IMG/VR virus record: IMGVR_UViG_3300031851_000053
Coordinates: 1 to 40,823 of that record
Source: a virus
Direction: 5' to 3' (one strand)
Length of the DNA stretch: 40,823 bases
Part shown: positions 16,305 to 25,023 of the stretch, one piece after another
How positions within the stretch are numbered: the first letter of the stretch is position 1
Layout of the letters: every line of letters begins with the position of its first letter
Notes under the pieces: generated by a model
Told to the model about the DNA's origin: nothing
Seen by the model: only the letters and a program-made list of their open reading frames with translations
The model's database searches: none
Translations under genes and position numbers: made by a program

Positions 16305-17246
16305 CTATGTATTAGGTGCGTTATCTGGTCTTATCATGTCATAAGGACTATATGTTGTATCAGCATTGAGAGGATCTGCTCCTAGAGGAGGTCGCATCAT
16401 CGGCATAGCCTGTTGAGCTGCTTCAGTCATGCTTTCAGCCATTATCTCGTTGTATAAATCATCAGGATTTATTCTCATCATAGGCATACTTGTCGGTGGC
16501 ATTGTTTGAATGGGCTCTGGTTGATTGTTCATCAGTGCCATTGCTTGTTCTTTTGACATTGTACCCTGTGCATTATACTGTGTTCCATATGCTCGTGGAT
16601 CAATCGTAGTTCCCATTTTTTTTGCTCTAGCTTTTGCTTCAGCTACTGCTGGGCTGTTAGAATATTTTCCTCTTGGATCTGGTAAGCTGCTATCGTAAGA
16701 AAGATCTTCTCCTTCGTATGGAAAATACATATTATAAAGTTTATTAGCTGGATTAGTTATATATTTTTTTATAAAACCACCATCACCACTATAGCCGTCA
16801 ACACCTCCTCCAGACATTGAAACACCTGCCATGCCGCCACCATAGTTATACTGTGCACTTAATGGTCCAACCATTCCACCTTCATTAAACAATCCAAGTG
16901 CCTTACCAGCCAATAGACCAGCTCCGACATAAGGCATTGCTGTACCTATCGCTGCCATGCCTCCACCGCCAGCCATTGGTCCTAAGACTGAACCTCCTTC
17001 TATAGCACTACCTACTGTAGGGGCTAACATGCTTGACATACCTTGTTTTGCACCTGCAGTAATTGCTTTAGCTCCAGCACCAGCGGCATCTGACATAAGC
17101 TTTTGTTTAACCATGTCACCCATTTGTCCAGCCATTCCTTTTTGTTGGGGCTGAGGTGATTGCACTTGTGCAAGAGGTGCTTGTTGCATTTGCATAGTTT
17201 GATTTCTTTTTTGTTCGTCTTCTGGGCTTAATGCTAGATCAATCAT
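16305..17246 (-). CDS. Gly/Ala/Met-rich presumed ejection protein, 313 aa
   Basis: No family recognised. The first 40 residues are Gln/Pro-rich. Residues about 45-140 are a long Gly/Ala-rich, weakly hydrophobic stretch (GAGLLAGKALGLF, MAGGGGMAAIGTAMPYVG) that looks like glycine-zipper helices able to enter a membrane, as expected of proteins that build a translocation channel. The C-terminal half is Met/Pro-rich and probably disordered (MPPTSMPMMRINPDD). It overlaps the upstream gene by four bases (ATGA). The ejection role is inferred from composition and from the adjacent transglycosylase and giant internal proteins. Confidence 0.75.
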   Translation of the reverse strand: MIDLALSPEDEQKRNQTMQMQQAPLAQVQSPQPQQKGMAGQMGDMVKQKLMSDAAGAGAKAITAGAKQGMSSMLAPTVGSAIEGGSVLGPMAGGGGMAAIGTAMPYVGAGLLAGKALGLFNEGGMVGPLSAQYNYGGGMAGVSMSGGGVDGYSGDGGFIKKYITNPANKLYNMYFPYEGEDLSYDSSLPDPRGKYSNSPAVAEAKARAKKMGTTIDPRAYGTQYNAQGTMSKEQAMALMNNQPEPIQTMPPTSMPMMRINPDDLYNEIMAESMTEAAQQAMPMMRPPLGADPLNADTTYSPYDMIRPDNAPNT

Positions 17247-17884
17247 TTGCCACCTCCACTACTTGTTTGTGTACTAGTTGTAGGAGCACCTGATAGTAAT
17301 CCTGCAAGTCTTGTTTGCTCTGTATAAGGAGCATCAATAAGTTGTTGTTGAAACTTTTGTTTAGTCGTTCCAGCTTGCCCTAATGACTGTATACCTTGTT
17401 GAATATCTGCTTGTCTTTGTCTTTGCTGTTCTAAGGATTGGTTAGCTAACGTTCCTGACATAGCTGCTTGTGTTCTTGCAGAACCAAGAGCACCACCGCT
17501 AGAAGCTTGACCCATAAGATTACCCATAGTGTTCTTTAAAGCTCTTTCTTGAGCAGCTCTTGTATCATAAGCTCCACGACCTCTAATAGCATCTTCAGCA
17601 GAGGCTGATTGATAAGCTAAAGCTTGTCTTTGTTCAGGACTAAGATCAGCTACTGTTGCAGTAACCCCTTGTCCTTTCCTTTGTTTGTAACCAGCAAGAG
17701 CATCTGCCATTGCTTCTCTATATATAGGTACAAATTCTTTATTCATGCCAGCTTCAGTAACTGTAGTGCTTCCGCCACCGCCTTTCATACATATATTAGT
17801 ATTTATTCTATTAGCAAGAGACTTAGGTAATCCTTCAGTATCTCTACGCATATCATATAGACCTAAGTTAGGTTCATAGTTCAT
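17243..17884 (-). CDS. Small internal virion protein, 213 aa, gp7/gp14-like by position
   Basis: A Gln/Ala-rich, mostly helical protein with a short Gly run near residue 35 (KGGGGSTTV) and a Ser/Thr/Gly-rich end (TSTQTSSGGGK). Residues about 75-190 read as long amphipathic helices (TADL-type SPEQRQALAYQSASAEDA, ALGSARTQAAMSGTLANQSL), a pattern seen in small podophage ejection proteins such as P22 gp7 or T7 gp14, though I cannot claim homology. An AGGAG-like ribosome site lies seven bases before the ATG. Its start overlaps the upstream GNAT-like gene by 11 bases. It opens the run of presumed ejection genes. Confidence 0.75.
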   Translation of the reverse strand: MNYEPNLGLYDMRRDTEGLPKSLANRINTNICMKGGGGSTTVTEAGMNKEFVPIYREAMADALAGYKQRKGQGVTATVADLSPEQRQALAYQSASAEDAIRGRGAYDTRAAQERALKNTMGNLMGQASSGGALGSARTQAAMSGTLANQSLEQQRQRQADIQQGIQSLGQAGTTKQKFQQQLIDAPYTEQTRLAGLLSGAPTTSTQTSSGGGK

Positions 17885-18359
17885 CTTTATTCTCCTGTAT
17901 TACACCTCTTACCGAGACATGTAGTTCTGCATTATATCTTTTCTGTAAGAAGCGACCATACTTATATGCTTCTTCTTCACTACGAACAGAATCTGCTCGC
18001 CAATGTTTTCCACCATTCTTTTTTATATGCTCTATCATATGATCAAATAGACGATACACAACGTAGGCATTGTTATAGTTATGATCGACAATACAATCTT
18101 TGACATCCATAACCCATTGTTTATTATAGTAATTACTGAAAGTAGAAGCAGAAAGGAATCCTCTTAGCTTGTTAGTTTTATCATAGTCACCTATGACAAG
18201 AGCATGAGGACTCCCTTCCTTTTGTTTTTTAACTAATGATAAAAAGTATTCTATCCATATAGCTTCATTCTTTTCATAACCATAAAATTGACCCTGAGTA
18301 GACTCATTCATAAGACTTATTGCTTCAAATACATTATTATCTTCTATAAGCTTTATCAT
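17874..18359 (-). CDS. GNAT-like N-acetyltransferase fold protein, 161 aa
   Basis: The sequence shows an alternating strand-helix pattern consistent with a GNAT fold: a central strand region (SPHALVIGDYDKT, LRGFLSAS), the strand WVMDVKDCIVD, a helix after NNAYVVYRLFDHMIEHIKKNG where GNAT enzymes bind acetyl-CoA, a further strand (HWRADSVRS), a helix and the final strand. The classical Q/RxxGxG/A loop is not obvious, so activity is uncertain. GNAT-like genes occur among structural genes of many podophages, where they may modify virion or host proteins. It overlaps the 55-residue gene upstream (ATGA) and the 213-residue gene downstream. Confidence 0.6.
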   Translation of the reverse strand: MIKLIEDNNVFEAISLMNESTQGQFYGYEKNEAIWIEYFLSLVKKQKEGSPHALVIGDYDKTNKLRGFLSASTFSNYYNKQWVMDVKDCIVDHNYNNAYVVYRLFDHMIEHIKKNGGKHWRADSVRSEEEAYKYGRFLQKRYNAELHVSVRGVIQENKDEL

Positions 18360-18523
18360 TTTTGATCTATCCTTATTTTTAAGTCAGCAAAGTTAGAGGA
18401 AGCTCTTATATCTGCCAATAACTTTAACTGTCTTTGTTCTATAAGATTTATCTCTCTAATAACTTCTAATAGTGCCATATTAAGTGTACTATTATCTGTG
18501 AGAGGAGGATTATTAATAGCCAT
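18356..18523 (-). CDS. Small helical protein between nozzle and GNAT-like genes, 55 aa
   Basis: A 55-residue ORF whose ATG overlaps the nozzle stop (TAATG) and whose TGA overlaps the next start (ATGA), so it fills the gap exactly. The product starts MAINNPPLTDNSTLNMALLE and continues as one or two amphipathic helices (EVIREINLIEQRQLKLLADI). I know no homologue. The tight coupling on both sides is the main evidence that it is translated. A small helical protein here could be a minor virion component or chaperone, but this is conjecture. Confidence 0.7.
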   Translation of the reverse strand: MAINNPPLTDNSTLNMALLEVIREINLIEQRQLKLLADIRASSNFADLKIRIDQK

Positions 18524-21500
18524 TATCTATCGCCTCCTTTCTTAACCTTCATTTGAAGACCAGAGATGTTCCAAGCTTTGTTATTACTAGCTACATAACC
18601 ACTAGCTAGGCTTGCATTTGCATCATCAACTCTATAGTTAATAAATCGACCTTGTACACGAGTATCTACTTTATGACTACTCGCCACATTAAAGTCATTA
18701 ACAATAAGTTTATTACGCTTAGCGTTAGTCTGAGTGTTATCTTCTGGTGTAGTTAAAAATGGATCTTCTCCAGAAAAGTTAGTACCTCTAGCTCTCACTT
18801 GTAGAGTAGCCCTTTGGGGCTCACCTCCTACTACTGTAACCGTTCCACCATTCGCCCATAGAGCTATCGTATCTATAGTTTCAGTGTCAAAGTTAGGTGT
18901 AATAGAGAGTTGTTGTCTCTCGAAATAAGAGATATAATTAGTGCCTCCGAAGTCATAACCGAGATCACCAGCTCTTATACGATTAAATAACGTACCACTG
19001 CTAAATCCACTTTCCGCAAAAATAGGGAAAGACTTATTTGGATTTATATTAAGGTTACTCCACGGTCTAACAATATCAAATGTAGTATTAATAGTAGTTC
19101 CACTAGTACTCTGCGTAGGATTACCTGCCGCAACTAATGTACCTTCTGCTGCAGCTGTGAGTGCAGTAGTTGTAGGTGCAACACTCGCATTAATAGCTTG
19201 TGTAGCTGGACTAAATGATTTAACATAGTTAGCATTAGAACTAAACTGACTAGGACTTATAATAATACTAGTTGGTGAACTCGCATTATTAGGTGTCACT
19301 AATAATAACTGATTAGAGCTAATCGCTGCCAACGCAGCCTGCATCGCCGTGAGTGTATTCACTACACTGCCATTAGGCTTAGCTAGTTCTGTGCTATTCT
19401 GAGTTGCATCTGGATTGTAGTATGCGGCTAGGTAAGCACTATCGCTAGTCAATCCTGTGTCTCCGTATCTACTATCTCCTGGAAGTAAAGTGAAGTTAGG
19501 ATCTAATAATCTTCCTGGACCTTCGCCATAATGTCTATCGAATATAACACTATCACCTGCAAGTGTTTGTAGAGTGATTGTGACACGAGTCATCTTTGAC
19601 CATACTGCGTTAATACCTTCTGTTACTGCTACGTTACTGCCAGTAGAGTTAGCGATAAGTGGGCTGACAAGTGTGCCAGTTCTAGACGTACCGTTTGCCA
19701 CTGTATAACTAAAAGCTCCTGTAACATTTGTTCTAGCTACACTAGTAAAGGTCAATACCTCATTAGACCTAGATACTGTGAAATAACTAGTGTCTGTCCA
19801 TGCTGCCTGTAGTGCTGTTGCTATCTCTGTAGCAGTTATTGTCTCTACGTTAGTAGGACTGCTTCCTGAATCAGGATCAAATGCAGTTGTACTATTGAAG
19901 TTCACTTGTATTGCATTACCAAGAGGAGGAGTTAATGTGATAGTGTCTGTTGTACTATGTGCTGCTCGACCTGCTCTTGTCTGTGCCCCTGTAAAAGTAC
20001 TGTTGGTAAATCCACTTGGTAATGAACCTATGCTAGCTAACGTCACACTAAAATTAACATTTTGTATTCCAACTGCTGCAGCATTTGCAGTAATTAAACC
20101 TGTACTTGTAGAACTTGTCCAATTAGAATTAGCATTAACTAGTGTATTAATCTCACTAACTATGTTAGCACGACTAAATGTTCCTTCTAATACCTTAACT
20201 CCAGTATTTAAATTAGGAAATGATACAGTCATAGTTACAGGAGGAATATTATTATTTACTCCTGTTGTGACTACACTAACACTACTCGTTACATCACCAC
20301 CAAAAGTAGTTTCTGTATAATCAGTTCCACTATAGCTAGTTTTAAATGTGATAGTGAGAGCACTATGATTTCCACCTAGTCTAGAAATAAACCTAATTTT
20401 ATTACTAACATTCGATACACTATAAATAGAGCTACTACCGCCATTAAATACTGTCTTAGCTTGTAGTAGAGGTAATGCATCTGCTGCTAATAAAGCCTGA
20501 CTATTTTTTCCAGTGCTAAAAGTTATTGTTTCATCTATTGCATCATGTAATCCACCAACAGCTGGAGCTTGTATTCTCATGCTTATTGCTGGACTAAGTG
20601 CTGCAGTTATTCCGTATATACCAACACCAGTTCTTGTGGATGCTATAACAAGGTTAGTTGTTGCACCACCGCCTATGGCTAATGAGCTTGTACTAAAGGC
20701 TCTTGGTCCTGGAACATCTGAAGTGAGTGTCAATACATTTGTACTTGCAGTTGCTGTCCAATCCGCTAAGGCATTGTTATTGTTGATATAATCTCTAACT
20801 GCTGCTACAAGTATCGTCATTGTTATTGTAGCACCGTCTGCTTGACTAGTACCTAACACTGCACTTGCTGGAAAGTTTACTGTACCAATACTACTATCAC
20901 CTGTGATAATAACACTAGCACCGCCATCAAGATAAGTTGTTTTATCTCTGTCATAAGTGAATGTACTACTTGAGTTAAAAGTAAGAGTACTTCTAGCAGT
21001 TACTGTATTCGGTCCACTGTCGCCTGTAAGTGTAAGGTCTACTATTTCAAGAGTATCTGTAGTAAAAGTACTAAACGTTCCTACTGCTACAGTTTTAATA
21101 GCCTTAGTACCTATTGTTTTCTTAGGTGTGCCTCCGTTAATTGTGACTGCTTGTACTTCTTTCTTTCCTCTATTAGTGTAACCAGCATTACCTGAATTAC
21201 CTGTAAGTGCTATAGTTGCTGTTGGTATGCCACCACCTTTAATTGGTCCGACATCACCTGCAGTAACACTATCTAAGTCTCTGACTGTCCAAGCATTATC
21301 TCTATAGTTCCACACAAGAGCCTCATCACACTCACCAGCAAAAGAAGCTAGTGTAGGATAACAAACCCATACTTCATTTTCTCTATGATTAAGCAAAGTA
21401 AATAGTTGTTGTTCATGTATAGGATTAAGATTGTTGTAAAAGTATTCTCTAACTCTACCATCAGACAATGATTGTATATCTCCTGGGTTTCCAGCAAATA

Positions 21501-22782
21501 CATATATGTCATTACCACCTATAATAAAGTGTTTACCATCATATTCTATTACACCACCAGTAGTCAATAGACCATACTCATCTGTTACAGGACTAAATGA
21601 CACAGGAGCATTAACGTTTCCTGTAAGTCTCATAACATGTATACTGTCTGAACTGTATATGTACATATTACTTTGAAGAGACTTCATATCTTTAATAACG
21701 TTAGTCTCTGACAAAGTGAATTCGTCAGCAGTACTAACACCAGCACTAAATGGATTCCAGTTGTTAGGCACAGAGCCTGGAACTGCAACATCTGAGGTTC
21801 TCACGACACCTGATAGTCTTCTGATAATAGCATTATTAGTAGAGTCTAGCTCTGTAAGATCACCTGCAACTAACAAATCACCGAATGATTGTATTATACC
21901 ACATCTAACCTTAACAACATTTCTAGATTCAATAACAACTTTAACTGCATCACTAACTGAGAGACCACCGATAACTGCAACTGTAGTATTTGTACTTGTG
22001 TCTGTGTATAACTGAAAATTATTTCCAGTAACAGTAGGGATAGTTGAAGGTAAATCTCCAGGAACAAAGTTAGTTCCGTTAGGAGTTCCACTTCCTGCTG
22101 GTGTTCCAGCTTGTACATTCTTAGTGTTAGCACCTGTAATTATAATAGAGTTGTTAGCAAAGTCTACTTTCTGACCAAGGTCAAATACAGTAGTTGCACC
22201 TTGAGTATAGGTGTCATCGAATGTCTTTTGTTCAACTTGGTAACTATCCCATCCAGGAAGTTCAGCTAACACTATATTAGCGATATCTGTATTACCTGCA
22301 GTGTCTAGTATGTAATGAGGCTTTTCAATTCCATTGTTAATAATAAAAGCAAAACCACCACTAAATAATGTATGTTGCCATCCACTAGTTGTGAAAGAAA
22401 AACCATCTCCACCATTAAGACCACTAGGAGTTATGTCTCTCTTAGTTCCTGTATGGTCTTGTATATAAATCTTTTGTCCTACAGTGACGTTAGCTCTTAC
22501 ATAGTCCACTACCCAAAGATAGTAGCAAGCAAGAGGTTGCTTATTAGGATTTTCCCATACTGCAAAGTATCTCACCTTACCAAACTCTTCGTTGGCTGGT
22601 CCAAGATCTTCTGTTATGTTATTAAGGAGTAACTCTCCTTCCATTTTCCTAATAGCACCATCTTTAAATCTCACATTCCTTGCATCCGTAAATACGTTAG
22701 GTGCAAGAGCGACAGGAGGAGTGTCAAACACGACACCCATTTTTGCTACATCAGTAACATTAATCACATTGTCTTCTGCCAT
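18523..22782 (-). CDS. Tail nozzle/hub protein (P22 gp10 / T7 gp12-like) with large insertion
   Basis: A 1419-residue protein expected to form the tail nozzle below the adaptor. The first ~520 residues carry the gp10/gp12-like beta-propeller pattern: VFTDARNVRFKDGAIRK near the N-terminus, SDSIHVMRLTG, YDGKHFIIGGNDIYVF, DEALVWNYRDNAWTVRDL. The last ~190 residues resume this fold (RPWSNLNI, LSITPNFDTETID, LQVRARG, VQGRFINYRVDD, WNISGLQMKVKKGG). Between them, about 545-1060, lie roughly four beta-rich Thr/Ser/Gly modules, followed by a further domain to about 1235. T7 gp12 is 794 residues and P22 gp10 is 472, so this is unusually large. The RNR gene lies upstream with a 22-base gap. The family assignment is by pattern, not a search. 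Confidence 0.8.
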   Translation of the reverse strand: MAEDNVINVTDVAKMGVVFDTPPVALAPNVFTDARNVRFKDGAIRKMEGELLLNNITEDLGPANEEFGKVRYFAVWENPNKQPLACYYLWVVDYVRANVTVGQKIYIQDHTGTKRDITPSGLNGGDGFSFTTSGWQHTLFSGGFAFIINNGIEKPHYILDTAGNTDIANIVLAELPGWDSYQVEQKTFDDTYTQGATTVFDLGQKVDFANNSIIITGANTKNVQAGTPAGSGTPNGTNFVPGDLPSTIPTVTGNNFQLYTDTSTNTTVAVIGGLSVSDAVKVVIESRNVVKVRCGIIQSFGDLLVAGDLTELDSTNNAIIRRLSGVVRTSDVAVPGSVPNNWNPFSAGVSTADEFTLSETNVIKDMKSLQSNMYIYSSDSIHVMRLTGNVNAPVSFSPVTDEYGLLTTGGVIEYDGKHFIIGGNDIYVFAGNPGDIQSLSDGRVREYFYNNLNPIHEQQLFTLLNHRENEVWVCYPTLASFAGECDEALVWNYRDNAWTVRDLDSVTAGDVGPIKGGGIPTATIALTGNSGNAGYTNRGKKEVQAVTINGGTPKKTIGTKAIKTVAVGTFSTFTTDTLEIVDLTLTGDSGPNTVTARSTLTFNSSSTFTYDRDKTTYLDGGASVIITGDSSIGTVNFPASAVLGTSQADGATITMTILVAAVRDYINNNNALADWTATASTNVLTLTSDVPGPRAFSTSSLAIGGGATTNLVIASTRTGVGIYGITAALSPAISMRIQAPAVGGLHDAIDETITFSTGKNSQALLAADALPLLQAKTVFNGGSSSIYSVSNVSNKIRFISRLGGNHSALTITFKTSYSGTDYTETTFGGDVTSSVSVVTTGVNNNIPPVTMTVSFPNLNTGVKVLEGTFSRANIVSEINTLVNANSNWTSSTSTGLITANAAAVGIQNVNFSVTLASIGSLPSGFTNSTFTGAQTRAGRAAHSTTDTITLTPPLGNAIQVNFNSTTAFDPDSGSSPTNVETITATEIATALQAAWTDTSYFTVSRSNEVLTFTSVARTNVTGAFSYTVANGTSRTGTLVSPLIANSTGSNVAVTEGINAVWSKMTRVTITLQTLAGDSVIFDRHYGEGPGRLLDPNFTLLPGDSRYGDTGLTSDSAYLAAYYNPDATQNSTELAKPNGSVVNTLTAMQAALAAISSNQLLLVTPNNASSPTSIIISPSQFSSNANYVKSFSPATQAINASVAPTTTALTAAAEGTLVAAGNPTQSTSGTTINTTFDIVRPWSNLNINPNKSFPIFAESGFSSGTLFNRIRAGDLGYDFGGTNYISYFERQQLSITPNFDTETIDTIALWANGGTVTVVGGEPQRATLQVRARGTNFSGEDPFLTTPEDNTQTNAKRNKLIVNDFNVASSHKVDTRVQGRFINYRVDDANASLASGYVASNNKAWNISGLQMKVKKGGDR
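19610..21150 (-). other. Block of about four degenerate beta-rich modules inside the nozzle gene
   Basis: Codons for about residues 545-1060 encode degenerate modules, each with a strand-rich start, a helix holding an [AI]xxxIN-like stretch (LVAAVRDYINNNNALADWT; RANIVSEINTLVNANSNWT; ATEIATALQAAWTDTSYFT), and then a strand pair resembling WTATASTNVLTLTS, WTSSTSTGLITANA or FTVSRSNEVLTFTS. The protein-level repetition is visible by eye; DNA identity is low, so these are old duplications rather than recent tandem repeats. Confidence 0.55.
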
Positions 22783-22804
22783 TCACTTCTCCTTTTGTTC
22801 TTTT

Positions 22805-24553
22805 CTAAGCACACTCTCGTACGCCAGTCGCTGGGTCGATAAAGCAAGCTTCAGCCTTGTCTTCTTCTTGAGCCACTTCCTCATTCTTGCCAGATACCTT
22901 CGCTTCTTCTTCCACGGTTTCGTTAAAGATTCCGTATCGCTTTCCATCAATGCGGAACGTAGTACACCCTTTCGCCCCACCTTTCCATGCATTAACATAT
23001 ACTTGTTTGAATGAATCATAGTCCACATCACCACTAACGTTACAAGTTTTTGAACATGCACTGTCAATATAGTGTTGAGCTAATAATAACACATCTAGGT
23101 GGTCATTAACGCTAATGCTATCTGCAGTGCGACCCTCGACTCCATGTGAGTACGCATAATCTTTTACGGTCTCAACAATCGGTCCATCAAATGTCTGTAT
23201 CGTTCTATCGTACTTATGACTGAAGACAGGTTCAATTCCTCCGCTAACGTTATCACCGACAATACTAATTGTACCTGTAGGTGCTATTGATGTAAGATGA
23301 CTGTTACGAATTCCGTGTTCTCTTATAAGACTCTGAACGGAAGCTGGTAACGACCTAATGTAGTTACTTTTGAGGTAGTCCTTCCTATATAATGGGAAAG
23401 CACCTTTATCTTTTGCTAACATAGCCGAAGCTCTATAGCAATTATCTCTTAGACATGCGAATATCTTCTCTGCCCATGTCATAAATTCTTTAGATGCATA
23501 TGGATATCCGAGCATCTCACCAGCATTTGCCATGCCTGTAACACCTAGACCCATACGTCTTTTATTCTTAGCCTCATCTTCTTGTGCTTTAAGTGGATAT
23601 ATAGTTCTATCAACGACATTATCCATAGCTTGAACAACTGGCTTTATATCTTTTTTAAATTGTTTAAAGTTAAATACATAACCTTTCTTTTCTTTCTCAA
23701 GATACTTAGTGAGGTTAAATGATCCTAATAGGCAAGCACCGTATGCTGGCAAAGGTTGTTCTCCACAAGGATTAGTTGCGTATATCTCTTCACAGTACCA
23801 TAGGTTATTCATCTCACTAATACGATCAATAAATAAAACTCCAGGCTCTGCCCAATCCCAAGTAGACGACATTATCTCATCCCACACTTCTTGTGCTGAA
23901 AGAGTGCCTCTCACTTCACCGTTAAAGAATAACTCATAGTCAGTTCCATTCTCTAATGCTTCCATGAATGCATCTGTAATACCTACTGAGATATTAAAAC
24001 CAGTTAGCTTATCATTACTACGCTTAGCTCGTACAAAGTCTAGTACATCAGGATGGTCGATTCTTAGTACACCCATTTGTGCTCCTCGTCTATGACCAGA
24101 GCTAGCTATTGTTTGACAAACAGAATCAAAGACTTGCATGAATGAGATAGGTCCACTAGACTTACTATCAAGAGACTTTATATGGTCTCCTCTAGGTCTT
24201 AGCTTACTAAAGTCGTAGCCTATACCACCACCCTTTCTCATTGTCTCTGCAGCTTCACTTGCTCTTTGCATAATAGATTCCATGCTATCCTCTATCTCTC
24301 CTGATACAAAACAATTATATGCAGTAGTGATACGGTTAGAACCTATTGCAGATTGTACTCGACCTGCAGGAAGGAATCTCATTTCTCCTAATATATCTTC
24401 TAGTACGAATCTATGTTCGTCTCCATCTGATAAAGCCTTAGCTATTCTTTTTATCTTATCATCGAAGGTCTCTCCCTTCTGTCTGTATTTCATCTCATCT
24501 ATTTCTTGAGAAATGGTCATTACTGGACCTTCATAGTTTCTATTTCTTAGCAT
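22805..24553 (-). CDS. nrdJ: Class II (adenosylcobalamin-dependent) ribonucleotide reductase
   Basis: Reduces ribonucleotides to deoxyribonucleotides. The 582 residues carry the core motifs: YNCFVSG with Cys81, GGGIGYDFSKLRPRGD, SSGHRRGAQMGVL, the finger loop NPCGEQ with Cys263, Cys274 in GACLLGSFNL, and APTGTISIVGDNVSGG. The Cys263-Cys274 spacing of 11 matches class II enzymes (I recall Cys322/Cys333 in Thermotoga maritima NrdJ), not the ~23 of class I. No small subunit or activase gene is visible, also as expected for class II. The C-terminal tail ends with Cys570 and Cys581, probably the thioredoxin-facing redox pair. It needs host cobalamin. It lies in the late block between lysozyme and nozzle, far from the dCMP deaminase it works with. 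Confidence 0.93.
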   Translation of the reverse strand: MLRNRNYEGPVMTISQEIDEMKYRQKGETFDDKIKRIAKALSDGDEHRFVLEDILGEMRFLPAGRVQSAIGSNRITTAYNCFVSGEIEDSMESIMQRASEAAETMRKGGGIGYDFSKLRPRGDHIKSLDSKSSGPISFMQVFDSVCQTIASSGHRRGAQMGVLRIDHPDVLDFVRAKRSNDKLTGFNISVGITDAFMEALENGTDYELFFNGEVRGTLSAQEVWDEIMSSTWDWAEPGVLFIDRISEMNNLWYCEEIYATNPCGEQPLPAYGACLLGSFNLTKYLEKEKKGYVFNFKQFKKDIKPVVQAMDNVVDRTIYPLKAQEDEAKNKRRMGLGVTGMANAGEMLGYPYASKEFMTWAEKIFACLRDNCYRASAMLAKDKGAFPLYRKDYLKSNYIRSLPASVQSLIREHGIRNSHLTSIAPTGTISIVGDNVSGGIEPVFSHKYDRTIQTFDGPIVETVKDYAYSHGVEGRTADSISVNDHLDVLLLAQHYIDSACSKTCNVSGDVDYDSFKQVYVNAWKGGAKGCTTFRIDGKRYGIFNETVEEEAKVSGKNEEVAQEEDKAEACFIDPATGVRECA

Positions 24554-24582
24554 AATATTACCTCTATTGTTAATGACGGACT

Positions 24583-24603
24583 GCCCCTTAAAGGGCGTTT
24601 TTT
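24583..24603 (+). terminator. Terminator-like hairpin oriented on the + strand
   Basis: GCCC at 24583-24586 pairs with GGGC at 24593-24596; on the + strand this is followed by G and six T residues (24598-24603). On the - strand, the direction of all local genes, no T run follows. It lies in the gap between the lysozyme stop and the RNR start. The stem is short but GC-rich in an AT-rich genome. Confidence 0.5.
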
Positions 24604-24606
24604 ATG

Positions 24607-25023
24607 CTAGTCTTGATACTCGCCAGTCTTAATCATCTGGGTAACTTCTTCTGCTCTACTGCCTACTTGCTTAGCCCAATTCGAGTCTAGCATTTCAGTA
24701 GCCGCAGTGTCGTAATCGTGTTCCTCTAATGCTGCCATAGCATTTTTAAACTTCATTGTAGTGCCTATGCCTACGTTAAATACAAAGTTAATAAGTGCTT
24801 CTTGTCTCACTTGATCTAGATCTCTATGCCAAGGTATGTAGTCATCCATAAGTTCTTTTGTTCTCACTATGTCATTTAGTAATAACATATCAATCTCTTC
24901 TTCAGATAATCCTACATCTTCTAGGTTTCTACCCACACCTATTGTCCATTTATCTGAAGTACATTTATATAATGTGTTTTTCACACCCTCATGTCTTCTA
25001 AGTATCTCTATCAATCTGCTCAT
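24607..25023 (-). CDS. T4-type lysozyme (GH24 endolysin)
   Basis: Muramidase that degrades the cell wall at lysis. The 138 residues fit a short GH24 lysozyme. The catalytic signature is E-8aa-(D/C)-5aa-T: Glu12 in RRHEGV, Cys21 in LYKCTSD and Thr27 in WTIGVGR. T4 lysozyme has Asp20 where this has Cys21, a variant known to keep activity in this family. Further family segments are QEALINFVFNVGIG and the C-terminal SRAEEVTQMI. There is no signal peptide, so release should depend on the holin three genes upstream. The ATG overlaps the preceding gene by four bases. Length is at the short end of the family but complete. Confidence 0.93.
   Translation of the reverse strand: MSRLIEILRRHEGVKNTLYKCTSDKWTIGVGRNLEDVGLSEEEIDMLLLNDIVRTKELMDDYIPWHRDLDQVRQEALINFVFNVGIGTTMKFKNAMAALEEHDYDTAATEMLDSNWAKQVGSRAEEVTQMIKTGEYQD

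Noticed and set aside
19790-20320. 176-residue + strand ORF within the nozzle gene
   Set aside because: Antisense shadow of the Thr/Ser/Val-rich modules, with a hydrophobic low-information product. The sense frame is clearly coding.
22783-23067. 94-residue - strand ORF ending right before the nozzle start
   Set aside because: It lies wholly inside the RNR C-terminal coding region in another frame; its Arg/Lys-rich composition is a frame shadow and it has no ribosome site.
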